A stretch of DNA of 64,000 nt, from assembly GCA_037893225.1 (NCBI GenBank), contig JAZGUH010000706.1:248001-312000 (forward strand), read 5' to 3'. The notes below the pieces were generated by a model. It saw only the letters and a program-made list of their open reading frames with translations, did not search any database and was not told where the DNA came from. A program made the position numbers and the translations under genes. Positions 11,801 through 25,000 of the stretch are shown here, piece by piece; the first letter of the stretch is position 1, and every line of letters begins with the position of its first letter. The DNA is from Hippasteria phrygiana (lineage: Eukaryota; Echinodermata; Asteroidea; Valvatida; Goniasteridae).

Positions 11801-14800
11801 TGCTCCATGCCTGTCAAATTCCCTGGGGTATGGACTTGCTTTACTCATTCATAATTGCATGAAATATCAACCAAATTCAGTAATTTTGACATGTATGGAT
11901 AGCTTAGATCTGGCGCTACATGTTGAAATTATCGGCGGCTTCTTAGAGTTAAAACTTGTGGAGAAAATTCAAACCTCGCAATGTTTATTTTCTTTCCGGC
12001 CAACATCTGTGTACATGTTACCGTCTATTTATTGCTCCATGCCTGTCAAATTCCCTAGGGTATGACTTGCTTTACTCATTCATAATTGCATGAAATATAA
12101 ACCAAATACAGTAATTTTGACATGTATGGATAGCTTAGATCTGGCGCTACATGTTGCAATTATCGGCGGCTTCTTAGAGTTAAAACTTGTGGAGAAAATT
12201 CAAACCTCGCAATGTTTATTTTCTTTCCGGCCAACATCTGTGTACATGTTACCGTCTATTTATTGCTCCATGCCTGTCAAATTCCCTAGGGTATGACTTG
12301 CTTTACTCATTCATAATTGCATGAAATATAAACCAAATACAGTAATTTTGACATGTATGGATAGCTTAGATCTGGCGCTACATGTTGCAATTATCGGCGG
12401 CTTCTTAGAGTTAAAACTTGTGGAGAAAATTCAAACCTCGCAATGTTTATTTTCTTTCCGGCCAACATCTGTGTGCATATTACCTTATTTATTGCTCCAT
12501 GCCTGTCAAATTCCCTGGGGTATGACTTGCTTTACTCATTCATAATTGCATGAAATATAAACCAAATTCAGTAATTTTGACATGTATGGATAGCTTAGAT
12601 CTGGCGCTACATGTTGCAATTATCGGCGGCTTCTTAGAGTTAAAACTTGTGGAGAAAATTCAAACCTCGCAATGTTTATTTTCTTTCCGGCCAACATCTG
12701 TGTACATGTTACCGTCTATTTATTGCTCCATGCCTGTCAAATTCCCTAGGGTATGACTTGCTTTACTCATTCATAATTGCATGAAATATAAACCAAATAC
12801 AGTAATTTTGACATGTATGGATAGCTTAGATCTGGCGCTACATGTTGCAATTATCGGCGGCTTCTTAGAGTTAAAACTTGTGGAGAAAATTCAAACCTCG
12901 CAATGTTTATTTTCTTTCCGGCCAACATCTGTGTACATGTTACCGTCTATTTATTGCTCCATGCATGTCAAATTCCCTAGGGTATGACTTGCTTTACTCA
13001 TTCATAATTGCATGAAATATAAACCAAATTCAGTAATTTTGACATGTATGGATAGCTTAGATCTGGCGCTACATGTTGCAATTATCGGCGGCTTCTTAGA
13101 GTTAACACTTGTGGAGAAAATTCAAACCTCGCAATGTTTATTTTCTTCCCGGCCACGATCTGTGTGCAGATTATCTTTTATTTATTGCTCCATGCCTGTT
13201 AAATTCCCTGGGGTATGGACTTGCTTTACTCATTCATAATTGCATGAAATATCAACCAAATTCAGTAATTTTGACATGTATGGATAGCTTAGATCTGGCG
13301 CTACATGTTGCAATTATCGGCGGCTTCTTAGAGTTAAAACTTGTGGAGAAAATTCAAACCTCGCAATGTTTATTTTCTTTCCGGCCAACATCTGTGTACA
13401 TGTTACCGTCTATTTATTGCTCCATGCCTGTCAAATTCCCTAGGGTATGACTTGCTTTACTCATTCATAATTGCATGAAATATAAACCAAATACAGTAAT
13501 TTTGACATGTATGGATAGCTTAGATCTGGCGCTACATGTTGCAATTATCGGCGGCTTCTTAGAGTTAAAACTTGTGGAGAAAATTCAAACCTCGCAATGT
13601 TTATTTTCTTTCCGGCCAACATCTGTGTACATGTTACCGTCTATTTATTGCTCCATGCCTGTCAAATTCCCTAGGGTATGACTTGCTTTACTCATTCATA
13701 ATTGCATGAAATATAAACCAAATACAGTAATTTTGACATGTATGGATAGCTTAGATCTGGCGCTACATGTTGCAATTATCGGCGGCTTCTTAGAGTTAAA
13801 ACTTGTGGAGAAAATTCAAACCTCGCAATGTTTATTTTCTTTCCGGCCAACATCTGTGTACATGTTACCGTCTATTTATTGCTCCATGCCTGTCAAATTC
13901 CCTAGGGTATGACTTGCTTTACTCATTCATAATTGCATGAAATATAAACCAAATACAGTAATTTTGACATGTATGGATAGCTTAGATCTGGCGCTACATG
14001 TTGCAATTATCGGCGGCTTCTTAGAGTTAAAACTTGTGGAGAAAATTCAAACCTCGCAATGTTTATTTTCTTTCCGGCCAACATCTGTGTACATGTTACC
14101 GTCTATTTATTGCTCCATGCATGTCAAATTCCCTAGGGTATGACTTGCTTTACTCATTCATAATTGCATGAAATATCAACCAAATTCAGTAATTTTGACA
14201 TGTATGGATAGCTTAGATCTGGCGCTACATGTTGCAATTATCGGCGGCTTCTTAGAGTTAACACTTGTGGAGAAAATTCAAACCTCGCAATGTTTATTTT
14301 CTTCCCGGCCACCATCTGTGTGCAGATTACCTCTTATTTATTGCTCCATGCCTGTCAAATTCCCTGGGGTATGGACTTGCTTTACTCATTCATAATTGCA
14401 TGAAATATCAACCAAATTCAGTAATTTTGACATGTATGGATAGCTTAGATCTGGCGCTACATGTTGAAATTATCGGCGGCTTCTTAGAGTTAAAACTTGT
14501 GGAGAAAATTCAAACCTCGCAATGTTTATTTTCTTTCCGGCCAACATCTGTGTACATGTTACCGTCTATTTATTGCTCCATGCCTTTCAAATTCCCTAGG
14601 GTATGACTTGCTTTACTCATTCATAATTGCATGAAATATAAACCAAATACAGTAATTTTGACATGTATGGATAGCTTAGATCTGGCGCTACATGTTGCAA
14701 TTATCGGCGGCTTCTTAGAGTTAAAACTTGTGGAGAAAATTCAAACCTCGCAATGTTTATTTTCTTTCCGGCCAACATCTGTGTACATGTTACCGTCTAT

Positions 14801-14861
14801 TTATTGCTCCATGCCTGTCAAATTCCCTAGGGTATGACTTGCTTTACTCATTCATAATTGC

Positions 14862-17800
14862 ATGAAATATAAACCAAATACAGTAATTTTGACATGTATG
14901 GATAGCTTAGATCTGGCGCTACATGTTGCAATTATCGGCGGCTTCTTAGAGTTAAAACTTGTGGAGAAAATTCAAACCTCGCAATGTTTATTTTCTTTCC
15001 GGCCAACATCTGTGTACATGTTACCGTCTATTTATTGCTCCATGCATGTCAAATTCCCTAGGGTATGACTTGCTTTACTCATTCATAATTGCATGAAATA
15101 TCAACCAAATTCAGTAATTTTGACATGTATGGATAGCTTAGATCTGGCGCTACATGTTGCAATTATCGGCGGCTTCTTAGAGTTAACACTTGTGGAGAAA
15201 ATTCAAACCTCGCAATGTTTATTTTCTTCCCGGCCACGATCTGTGTGCAGATTATCTTTTATTTATTGCTCCATGCCTGTTAAATTCCCTGGGGTATGGA
15301 CTTGCTTTACTCATTCATAATTGCATGAAATATCAACCAAATTCAGTAATTTTGACATGTATGGATAGCTTAGATCTGGCGCTACATGTTGCAATTATCG
15401 GCGGCTTCTTAGAGTTAACACTTGTGGAGAAAATTCAAACCTCGCAATGTTTATTTTCTTCCCGGCCACGATCTGTGTGCAGATTATCTTTTATTTATTG
15501 CTCCATGCCTGTTAAATTCCCTGGGGTATGGACTTGCTTTACTCATTCATAATTGCATGAAATATCAACCAAATTCAGTAATTTTGACATGTATGGATAG
15601 CTTAGATCTGGCGCTACATGTTGCAATTATCGGCGGCTTCTTAGAGTTAAAACTTGTGGAGAAACTTCAAACCTCGCAATGTTTATTTCCTTTCCGGCCA
15701 ACATCTGTGTACATGTTACCGTCTATTTATTGCTCCATGCCTGTCAAATTCCCTAGGGTATGACTTGCTTTACTCATTCATAATTGCATGAAATATAAAC
15801 CAAATACAGTAATTTTGACATGTATGGATAGCTTAGATCTGGCGCTACATGTTGCAATTATCGGCGGCTTCTTAGAGTTAACACTTGTGGAGAAAATTCA
15901 AACCTCGCAATGTTTATTTTCTTCCCGGCCACCATCTGTGTGCAGATTACCTCTTATTTATTGCTCCATGCATGTCAAATTCCCTGGGGTATGGACTTGC
16001 TTTACTCATTCATAATTGCATGAAATATCAACCAAATTCAGTAATTTTGACATGTATGGATAGCTTAGATCTGGCGCTATGTTGCAATTATCGGCGGCTT
16101 CTTAGAGTAAAAACTTGTGGAGAAAATTCAAACCTCGCAATGTTTATTTTCTTTCCGGCCAACATCTGTGTGCATATTACCTTCTATTTATTGCTCCATG
16201 CCTGTCAAATTCCCTAGGGTATGACTTGCTTTACTCATTCATAATTGCATGAAATATAAACCAAATACAGTAATTTTGACATGTATGGATAGCTTAGATC
16301 TGGCGCTACATGTTGCAATTATCGGCGGCTTCTTAGAGTTAAAACTTGTGGAGAAAATTCAAACCTCGCAATGTTTATTTTCTTTCCGGCCAACATCTGT
16401 GTACATGTTACCGTCTATTTATTGCTCCATGCCTGTCAAATTCCCTAGGGTATGACTTGCTTTACTCATTCATAATTGCATGAAATATAAACCAAATACA
16501 GTAATTTTGACATGTATGGATAGCTTAGATCTGGCGCTACATGTTGCAATTATCGGCGGCTTCTTAGAGTTAAAACTTGTGGAGAAAATTCAAACCTCGC
16601 AATGTTTATTTTCTTTCCGGCCAACATCTGTGTACATGTTACCGTCTATTTATTGCTCCATGCCTGTCAAATTCCCTAGGGTATGACTTGCTTTACTCAT
16701 TCATAATTGCATGAAATATAAACCAAATACAGTAATTTTGACATGTATGGATAGCTTAGATCTGGCGCTACATGTTGCAATTATCGGCGGCTTCTTAGAG
16801 TTAAAACTTGTGGAGAAAATTCAAACCTCGCAATGTTTATTTTCTTTCCGGCCAACATCTGTGTACATGTTACCGTCTATTTATTGCTCCATGCATGTCA
16901 AATTCCCTAGGGTATGACTTGCTTTACTCATTCATAATTGCATGAAATATCAACCAAATTCAGTAATTTTGACATGTATGGATAGCTTAGATCTGGCGCT
17001 ACATGTTGCAATTATCGGCGGCTTCTTAGAGTTAACACTTGTGGAGAAAATTCAAACCTCGCAATGTTTATTTTCTTCCCGGCCACCATCTGTGTGCAGA
17101 TTACCTCTTATTTATTGCTCCATGCCTGTCAAATTCCCTGGGGTATGGACTTGCTTTACTCATTCATAATTGCATGAAATATCAACCAAATTCAGTAATT
17201 TTGACATGTATGGATAGCTTAGATCTGGCGCTACATGTTGAAATTATCGGCGGCTTCTTAGAGTTAAAACTTGTGGAGAAAATTCAAACCTCGCAATGTT
17301 TATTTTCTTTCCGGCCAACATCTGTGTACATGTTACCGTCTATTTATTGCTCCATGCCTGTCAAATTCCCTAGGGTATGACTTGCTTTACTCATTCATAA
17401 TTGCATGAAATATAAACCAAATACAGTAATTTTGACATGTATGGATAGCTTAGATCTGGCGCTACATGTTGCAATTATCGGCGGCTTCTTAGAGTTAAAA
17501 CTTGTGGAGAAAATTCAAACCTCGCAATGTTTATTTTCTTTCCGGCCAACATCTGTGTACATGTTACCGTCTATTTATTGCTCCATGCATGTCAAATTCC
17601 CTAGGGTATGACTTGCTTTACTCATTCATAATTGCATGAAATATCAACCAAATTCAGTAATTTTGACATGTATGGATAGCTTAGATCTGGCGCTACATGT
17701 TGCAATTATCGGCGGCTTCTTAGAGTTAACACTTGTGGAGAAAATTCAAACCTCGCAATGTTTATTTTCTTCCCGGCCACCATCTGTGTGCAGATTACCT

Positions 17801-20408
17801 CTTATTTATTGCTCCATGCCTGTCAAATTCCCTGGGGTATGGACTTGCTTTACTCATTCATAATTGCATGAAATATCAACCAAATTCAGTAATTTTGACA
17901 TGTATGGATAGCTTAGATCTGGCGCTACATGTTGCAATTATCGGCGGCTTCTTAGAGTTAACACTTGTGGAGAAAATTCAAACCTCGCAATGTTTATTTT
18001 CTTCCCGGCCACGATCTGTGTGCAGATTATCTTTTATTTATTGCTCCATGCCTGTTAAATTCCCTGGGGTATGGACTTGCTTTACTCATTCATAATTGCA
18101 TGAAATATCAACCAAATTCAGTAATTTTGACATGTATGGATAGCTTAGATCTGGCGCTACATGTTGCAATTATCGGCGGCTTCTTAGAGTTAAAACTTGT
18201 GGAGAAAATTCAAACCTCGCAATGTTTATTTCCTTTCCGGCCAACATCTGTGTACATGTTACCGTCTATTTATTGCTCCATGCCTGTCAAATTCCCTAGG
18301 GTATGACTTGCTTTACTCATTCATAATTGCATGAAATATAAACCAAATACAGTAATTTTGACATGTATGGATAGCTTAGATCTGGCGCTACATGTTGCAA
18401 TTATCGGCGGCTTCTTAGAGTTAACACTTGTGGAGAAAATTCAAACCTCGCAATGTTTATTTTCTTCCCGGCCACCATCTGTGTGCAGATTACCTCTTAT
18501 TTATTGCTCCATGCATGTCAAATTCCCTGGGGTATGGACTTGCTTTACTCATTCATAATTGCATGAAATATCAACCAAATTCAGTAATTTTGACATGTAT
18601 GGATAGCTTAGATCTGGCGCTATGTTGCAATTATCGGCGGCTTCTTAGAGTAAAAACTTGTGGAGAAAATTCAAACCTCGCAATGTTTATTTCCTTTCCG
18701 GCCAACATCTGTGTACATGTTACCGTCTATTTATTGCTCCATGCCTGTCAAATTCCCTAGGGTATGACTTGCTTTACTCATTCATAATTGCATGAAATAT
18801 AAACCAAATACAGTAATTTTGACATGTATGGATAGCTTAGATCTGGCGCTACATGTTGCAATTATCGGCGGCTTCTTAGAGTTAACACTTGTGGAGAAAA
18901 TTCAAACCTCGCAATGTTTATTTTCTTCCCGGCCACCATCTGTGTGCAGATTACCTCTTATTTATTGCTCCATGCATGTCAAATTCCCTGGGGTATGGAC
19001 TTGCTTTACTCATTCATAATTGCATGAAATATCAACCAAATTCAGTAATTTTGACATGTATGGATAGCTTAGATCTGGCGCTATGTTGCAATTATCGGCG
19101 GCTTCTTAGAGTAAAAACTTGTGGAGAAAATTCAAACCTCGCAATGTTTATTTTCTTTCCGGCCAACATCTGTGTGCATATTACCTTCTATTTATTGCTC
19201 CATGCCTGTCAAATTCCCTGGGGTATGACTTGCTTTACTCATTCATAATTGCATGAAATATAAACCAAATTCAGTAATTTTGACATGTATGGATAGCTTA
19301 GATCTGGCGCTACATGTTGCAATTATCGGCGGCTTCTTAGAGTTAACACTTGTGGAGAAAATTCAAACCTCGCAATGTTTATTTTCTTTCCGGCCAACAT
19401 CTGTGTACATGTTACCGTCTATTTATTGCTCCATGCATGTCAAATTCCCTAGGGTATGACTTGCTTTACTCATTCATAATTGCATGAAATATCAACCAAA
19501 TTCAGTAATTTTGACATGTATGGATAGCTTAGATCTGGCGCTACATGTTGCAATTATCGGCGGCTTCTTAGAGTTAACACTTGTGGAGAAAATTCAAACC
19601 TCGCAATGTTTATTTTCTTCCCGGCCACCATCTGTGTGCAGATTATCTTTTATTTATTGCTCCATGCCTGTTAAATTCCCTGGGGTATGGACTTGCTTTA
19701 CTCATTCATAATTGCATGAAATATCAACCAAATTCAGTAATTTTGACATGTATGGATAGCTTAGATCTGGCGCTACATGTTGCAATTATCGGCGGCTTCT
19801 TAGAGTTAAAACTTGTGGAGAAATTTCAAACCTCGCAATGTTTATTTTCTTTCCGGCCAACATCTGTGTACATGTTACCGTCTATTTATTGCTCCATGCC
19901 TGTCAAATTCCCTAGGGTATGACTTGCTTTACTCATTCATAATTGCATGAAATATAAACCAAATACAGTAATTTTGACATGTATGGATAGCTTAGATCTG
20001 GCGCTACATGTTGCAATTATCGGCGGCTTCTTAGAGTTAAAACTTGTGGAGAAAATTCAAACCTCGCAATGTTTATTTTCTTTCCGGCCAACATCTGTGT
20101 ACATGTTACCGTCTATTTATTGCTCCATGCCTGTCAAATTCCCTAGGGTATGACTTGCTTTACTCATTCATAATTGCATGAAATATAAACCAAATACAGT
20201 AATTTTGACATGTATGGATAGCTTAGATCTGGCGCTACATGTTGCAATTATCGGCGGCTTCTTAGAGTTAAAACTTGTGGAGAAAATTCAAACCTCGCAA
20301 TGTTTATTTTCTTTCCGGCCAACATCTGTGTACATGTTACCGTCTATTTATTGCTCCATGCATGTCAAATTCCCTAGGGTATGACTTGCTTTACTCATTC
20401 ATAATTGC
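14862..20408. repeat. Zone 3: first E-F-G-H modules, 2774-bp period
   Basis: Starts and classes: 14862 B, 15093 E1, 15325 E1, 15557 F, 15788 G, 16020 H, 16249 A, 16480 A, 16711 B, 16942 C, 17174 D, 17405 B, 17636 C, 17868 E1, 18100 F, 18331 G, 18563 H with cassette y, 18792 G, 19024 H, 19253 S with C95 and A185, 19484 E3, 19716 D, 19947 A, 20178 B. A-A-B-C-D at 13475 and 16249 are 2774 bp apart. The TTGAAATTAT mark in the units at 14400 and 17174 confirms this offset. E1 is doubled at 15093-15556 and G-H is doubled at 18331-19252. Confidence 0.88.
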
Positions 20409-21335
20409 ATGAAATATCAACCAAATTCAGTAATTTTGACATGTATGGATAGCTTAGATCTGGCGCTACATGTTGCAATTATCGGCGGCTTCTTAGAGTT
20501 AACACTTGTGGAGAAAATTCAAACCTCGCAATGTTTATTTTCTTCCCGGCCACCATCTGTGTGCAGATTACCTCTTATTTATTGCTCCATGCCTGTCAAA
20601 TTCCCTGGGGTATGGACTTGCTTTACTCATTCATAATTGCATGAAATATCAACCAAATTCAGTAATTTTGACATGTATGGATAGCTTAGATCTGGCGCTA
20701 CATGTTGCAATTATCGGCGGCTTCTTAGAGTTAAAACTTGTGGAGAAAATTCAAACCTCGCAATGTTTATTTTCTTTCCGGCCAACATCTGTGTACATGT
20801 TACCGTCTATTTATTGCTCCATGCCTGTCAAATTCCCTAGGGTATGACTTGCTTTACTCATTCATAATTGCATGAAATATAAACCAAATACAGTAATTTT
20901 GACATGTATGGATAGCTTAGATCTGGCGCTACATGTTGCAATTATCGGCGGCTTCTTAGAGTTAAAACTTGTGGAGAAAATTCAAACCTCGCAATGTTTA
21001 TTTTCTTCCCGGCCACCATCTGTGTGCAGATTACCTCTTATTTATTGCTCCATGCCTGTCAAATTCCCTGGGGTATGGACTTGCTTTACTCATTCATAAT
21101 TGCATGAAATATCAACCAAATTCAGTAATTTTGACATGTATGGATAGCTTAGATCTGGCGCTACATGTTGCAATTATCGGCGGCTTCTTAGAGTTAACAC
21201 TTGTGGAGAAAATTCAAACCTCGCAATGTTTATTTTCTTCCCTGCCACGATCTGTGTGCAGATTATCTTTTATTTATTGCTCCATGCCTGTTAAATTCCC
21301 TGGGGTATGGACTTGCTTTACTCATTCATAATTGC

Positions 21336-21566
21336 ATGAAATATCAACCAAATTCAGTAATTTTGACATGTATGGATAGCTTAGATCTGGCGCTACATGT
21401 TGCAATTATCGGCGGCTTCTTAGAGTTAAAACTTGTGGAGAAAATTCAAACCTCGCAATGTTTATTTCCTTTCCGGCCAACATCTGTGTACATGTTACCG
21501 TCTATTTATTGCTCCATGCCTGTCAAATTCCCTAGGGTATGACTTGCTTTACTCATTCATAATTGC
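21336..21566. repeat. Class F monomer (C133)
   Basis: A class D unit with one extra T-to-C change at 133, turning the TTTT run into TTTCC. Thirteen copies: 3077, 5853, 15557, 18100, 21336, 23879, 25959, 27117, 29197, 30814, 35668, 37517 and 42143. Apart from 5853, which follows a C unit, every copy follows an E-family unit. None is found after 42374. Confidence 0.9.
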
Positions 21567-22027
21567 ATGAAATATAAACCAAATACAGTAATTTTGACAT
21601 GTATGGATAGCTTAGATCTGGCGCTACATGTTGCAATTATCGGCGGCTTCTTAGAGTTAACACTTGTGGAGAAAATTCAAACCTCGCAATGTTTATTTTC
21701 TTCCCGGCCACCATCTGTGTGCAGATTACCTCTTATTTATTGCTCCATGCATGTCAAATTCCCTGGGGTATGGACTTGCTTTACTCATTCATAATTGCAT
21801 GAAATATCAACCAAATTCAGTAATTTTGACATGTATGGATAGCTTAGATCTGGCGCTATGTTGCAATTATCGGCGGCTTCTTAGAGTAAAAACTTGTGGA
21901 GAAAATTCAAACCTCGCAATGTTTATTTTCTTTCCGGCCAACATCTGTGTGCATATTACCTTCTATTTATTGCTCCATGCCTGTCAAATTCCCTGGGGTA
22001 TGACTTGCTTTACTCATTCATAATTGC
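21567..22027. repeat. G-H dimer (232 + 229 bp)
   Basis: G (21567-21798) combines an A-type head, C95, cassette p and A185 with the extra G. H (21799-22027) has lost two bases (CTACATGTTG becomes CTATGTTG), has AGAGTAAAAAC instead of AGAGTTAAAAC, and carries cassette i. The pair occurs at 15788, 18331, 18792, 21567, 24110, 27348, 29428, 31045, 35899, 37748 and 42374. A G-like unit with C10 and T19 at 32893 is also followed by H. G at 26190 is the only one followed by D instead. The H copy at 18563 carries cassette y and C133, probably converted from F. The G at 35899 has C-to-T at 112. G and H occur only between 15.8 and 42.8 kb. Confidence 0.92.
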
Positions 22028-25000
22028 ATGAAATATAAACCAAATTCAGTAATTTTGACATGTATGGATAGCTTAGATCTGGCGCTACATGTTGCAATTA
22101 TCGGCGGCTTCTTAGAGTTAAAACTTGTGGAGAAAATTCAAACCTCGCAATGTTTATTTTCTTTCCGGCCAACATCTGTGTACATGTTACCGTCTATTTA
22201 TTGCTCCATGCCTGTCAAATTCCCTAGGGTATGACTTGCTTTACTCATTCATAATTGCATGAAATATAAACCAAATACAGTAATTTTGACATGTATGGAT
22301 AGCTTAGATCTGGCGCTACATGTTGCAATTATCGGCGGCTTCTTAGAGTTAAAACTTGTGGAGAAAATTCAAACCTCGCAATGTTTATTTTCTTTTCGGC
22401 CAACATCTGTGTACATGTTACCGTCTATTTATTGCTCCATGCATGTCAAATTCCCTGGGGTATGACTTGCTTTACTCATTCATAATTGCATGAAATATAA
22501 ACCAAATACAGTAATTTTGACATGTATGGATAGCTTAGATCTGGCGCTACATGTTGCAATTATCGGCGGCTTCTTAGAGTTAAAACTTGTGGAGAAAATT
22601 CAAACCTCGCAATGTTTATTTTCTTTCCGGCCAACATCTGTGTACATGTTACCGTCTATTTATTGCTCCATGCCTGTCAAATTCCCTAGGGTATGACTTG
22701 CTTTACTCATTCATAATTGCATGAAATATAAACCAAATACAGTAATTTTGACATGTATGGATAGCTTAGATCTGGCGCTACATGTTGCAATTATCGGCGG
22801 CTTCTTAGAGTTAAAACTTGTGGAGAAAATTCAAACCTCGCAATGTTTATTTTCTTTCCGGCCAACATCTGTGTACATGTTACCGTCTATTTATTGCTCC
22901 ATGCCTGTCAAATTCCCTAGGGTATGACTTGCTTTACTCATTCATAATTGCATGAAATATAAACCAAATACAGTAATTTTGACATGTATGGATAGCTTAG
23001 ATCTGGCGCTACATGTTGCAATTATCGGCGGCTTCTTAGAGTTAAAACTTGTGGAGAAAATTCAAACCTCGCAATGTTTATTTTCTTCCCGGCCACCATC
23101 TGTGTGCAGATTACCTCTTATTTATTGCTCCATGCCTGTCAAATTCCCTGGGGTATGGACTTGCTTTACTCATTCATAATTGCATGAAATATCAACCAAA
23201 TTCAGTAATTTTGACATGTATGGATAGCTTAGATCTGGCGCTACATGTTGCAATTATCGGCGGCTTCTTAGAGTTAAAACTTGTGGAGAAAATTCAAACC
23301 TCGCAATGTTTATTTTCTTTCCGGCCAACATCTGTGTACATGTTACCGTCTATTTATTGCTCCATGCCTGTCAAATTCCCTAGGGTATGACTTGCTTTAC
23401 TCATTCATAATTGCATGAAATATAAACCAAATACAGTAATTTTGACATGTATGGATAGCTTAGATCTGGCGCTACATGTTGCAATTATCGGCGGCTTCTT
23501 AGAGTTAAAACTTGTGGAGAAAATTCAAACCTCGCAATGTTTATTTTCTTCCCGGCCACCATCTGTGTGCAGATTACCTCTTATTTATTGCTCCATGCCT
23601 GTCAAATTCCCTGGGGTATGGACTTGCTTTACTCATTCATAATTGCATGAAATATCAACCAAATTCAGTAATTTTGACATGTATGGATAGCTTAGATCTG
23701 GCGCTACATGTTGCAATTATCGGCGGCTTCTTAGAGTTAACACTTGTGGAGAAAATTCAAACCTCGCAATGTTTATTTTCTTCCCTGCCACGATCTGTGT
23801 GCAGATTATCTTTTATTTATTGCTCCATGCCTGTTAAATTCCCTGGGGTATGGACTTGCTTTACTCATTCATAATTGCATGAAATATCAACCAAATTCAG
23901 TAATTTTGACATGTATGGATAGCTTAGATCTGGCGCTACATGTTGCAATTATCGGCGGCTTCTTAGAGTTAAAACTTGTGGAGAAAATTCAAACCTCGCA
24001 ATGTTTATTTCCTTTCCGGCCAACATCTGTGTACATGTTACCGTCTATTTATTGCTCCATGCCTGTCAAATTCCCTAGGGTATGACTTGCTTTACTCATT
24101 CATAATTGCATGAAATATAAACCAAATACAGTAATTTTGACATGTATGGATAGCTTAGATCTGGCGCTACATGTTGCAATTATCGGCGGCTTCTTAGAGT
24201 TAACACTTGTGGAGAAAATTCAAACCTCGCAATGTTTATTTTCTTCCCGGCCACCATCTGTGTGCAGATTACCTCTTATTTATTGCTCCATGCATGTCAA
24301 ATTCCCTGGGGTATGGACTTGCTTTACTCATTCATAATTGCATGAAATATCAACCAAATTCAGTAATTTTGACATGTATGGATAGCTTAGATCTGGCGCT
24401 ATGTTGCAATTATCGGCGGCTTCTTAGAGTAAAAACTTGTGGAGAAAATTCAAACCTCGCAATGTTTATTTTCTTTCCGGCCAACATCTGTGTGCATATT
24501 ACCTTCTATTTATTGCTCCATGCCTGTCAAATTCCCTGGGGTATGACTTGCTTTACTCATTCATAATTGCATGAAATATAAACCAAATTCAGTAATTTTG
24601 ACATGTATGGATAGCTTAGATCTGGCGCTACATGTTGCAATTATCGGCGGCTTCTTAGAGTTAAAACTTGTGGAGAAAATTCAAACCTCGCAATGTTTAT
24701 TTTCTTTCCGGCCAACATCTGTGTACATGTTACCGTCTATTTATTGCTCCATGCCTGTCAAATTCCCTAGGGTATGACTTGCTTTACTCATTCATAATTG
24801 CATGAAATATAAACCAAATACAGTAATTTTGACATGTATGGATAGCTTAGATCTGGCGCTACATGTTGCAATTATCGGCGGCTTCTTAGAGTTAAAACTT
24901 GTGGAGAAAATTCAAACCTCGCAATGTTTATTTTCTTTTCGGCCAACATCTGTGTACATGTTACCGTCTATTTATTGCTCCATGCATGTCAAATTCCCTG

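Larger units (their letters stand above)
7009..14861. repeat. Zone 2: 8-mer (1847 bp) and 11-mer (2541 bp) HORs
   Basis: Starts and classes: 7009 D, 7240 Ag, 7471 B with T19, 7702 D, 7933 I, 8162 S, 8393 B, 8624 E, 8856 D, 9087 Ag, 9318 B with T19, 9549 D, 9780 I, 10009 S, 10240 B, 10471 E, 10703 D, 10934 A, 11165 B, 11396 B, 11627 C, 11859 D, 12090 A, 12321 I, 12550 S, 12781 B, 13012 E, 13244 D, 13475 A, 13706 A, 13937 B, 14168 C, 14400 D, 14631 A. The order repeats with period 1847 (7240/9087) and then 2541 (9780/12321). Private marks agree: GTCACATTCC in the units at 7702 and 9549, and TTGAAATTAT in those at 11859 and 14400. Confidence 0.9.
19484..22489. repeat. 13-monomer block, also present at 33816-36821
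   Basis: The series E3-D-A-B-C-D-C1-E2-F-G-H-S-Bg is found here and again 14332 bp downstream. I noticed two differences: GAAATTTCAA in the D unit at 19716, and GAAAATTTAAA in the G unit at 35899. The blocks are separated by 11.3 kb of array containing other E2-based repeats. Confidence 0.88.
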
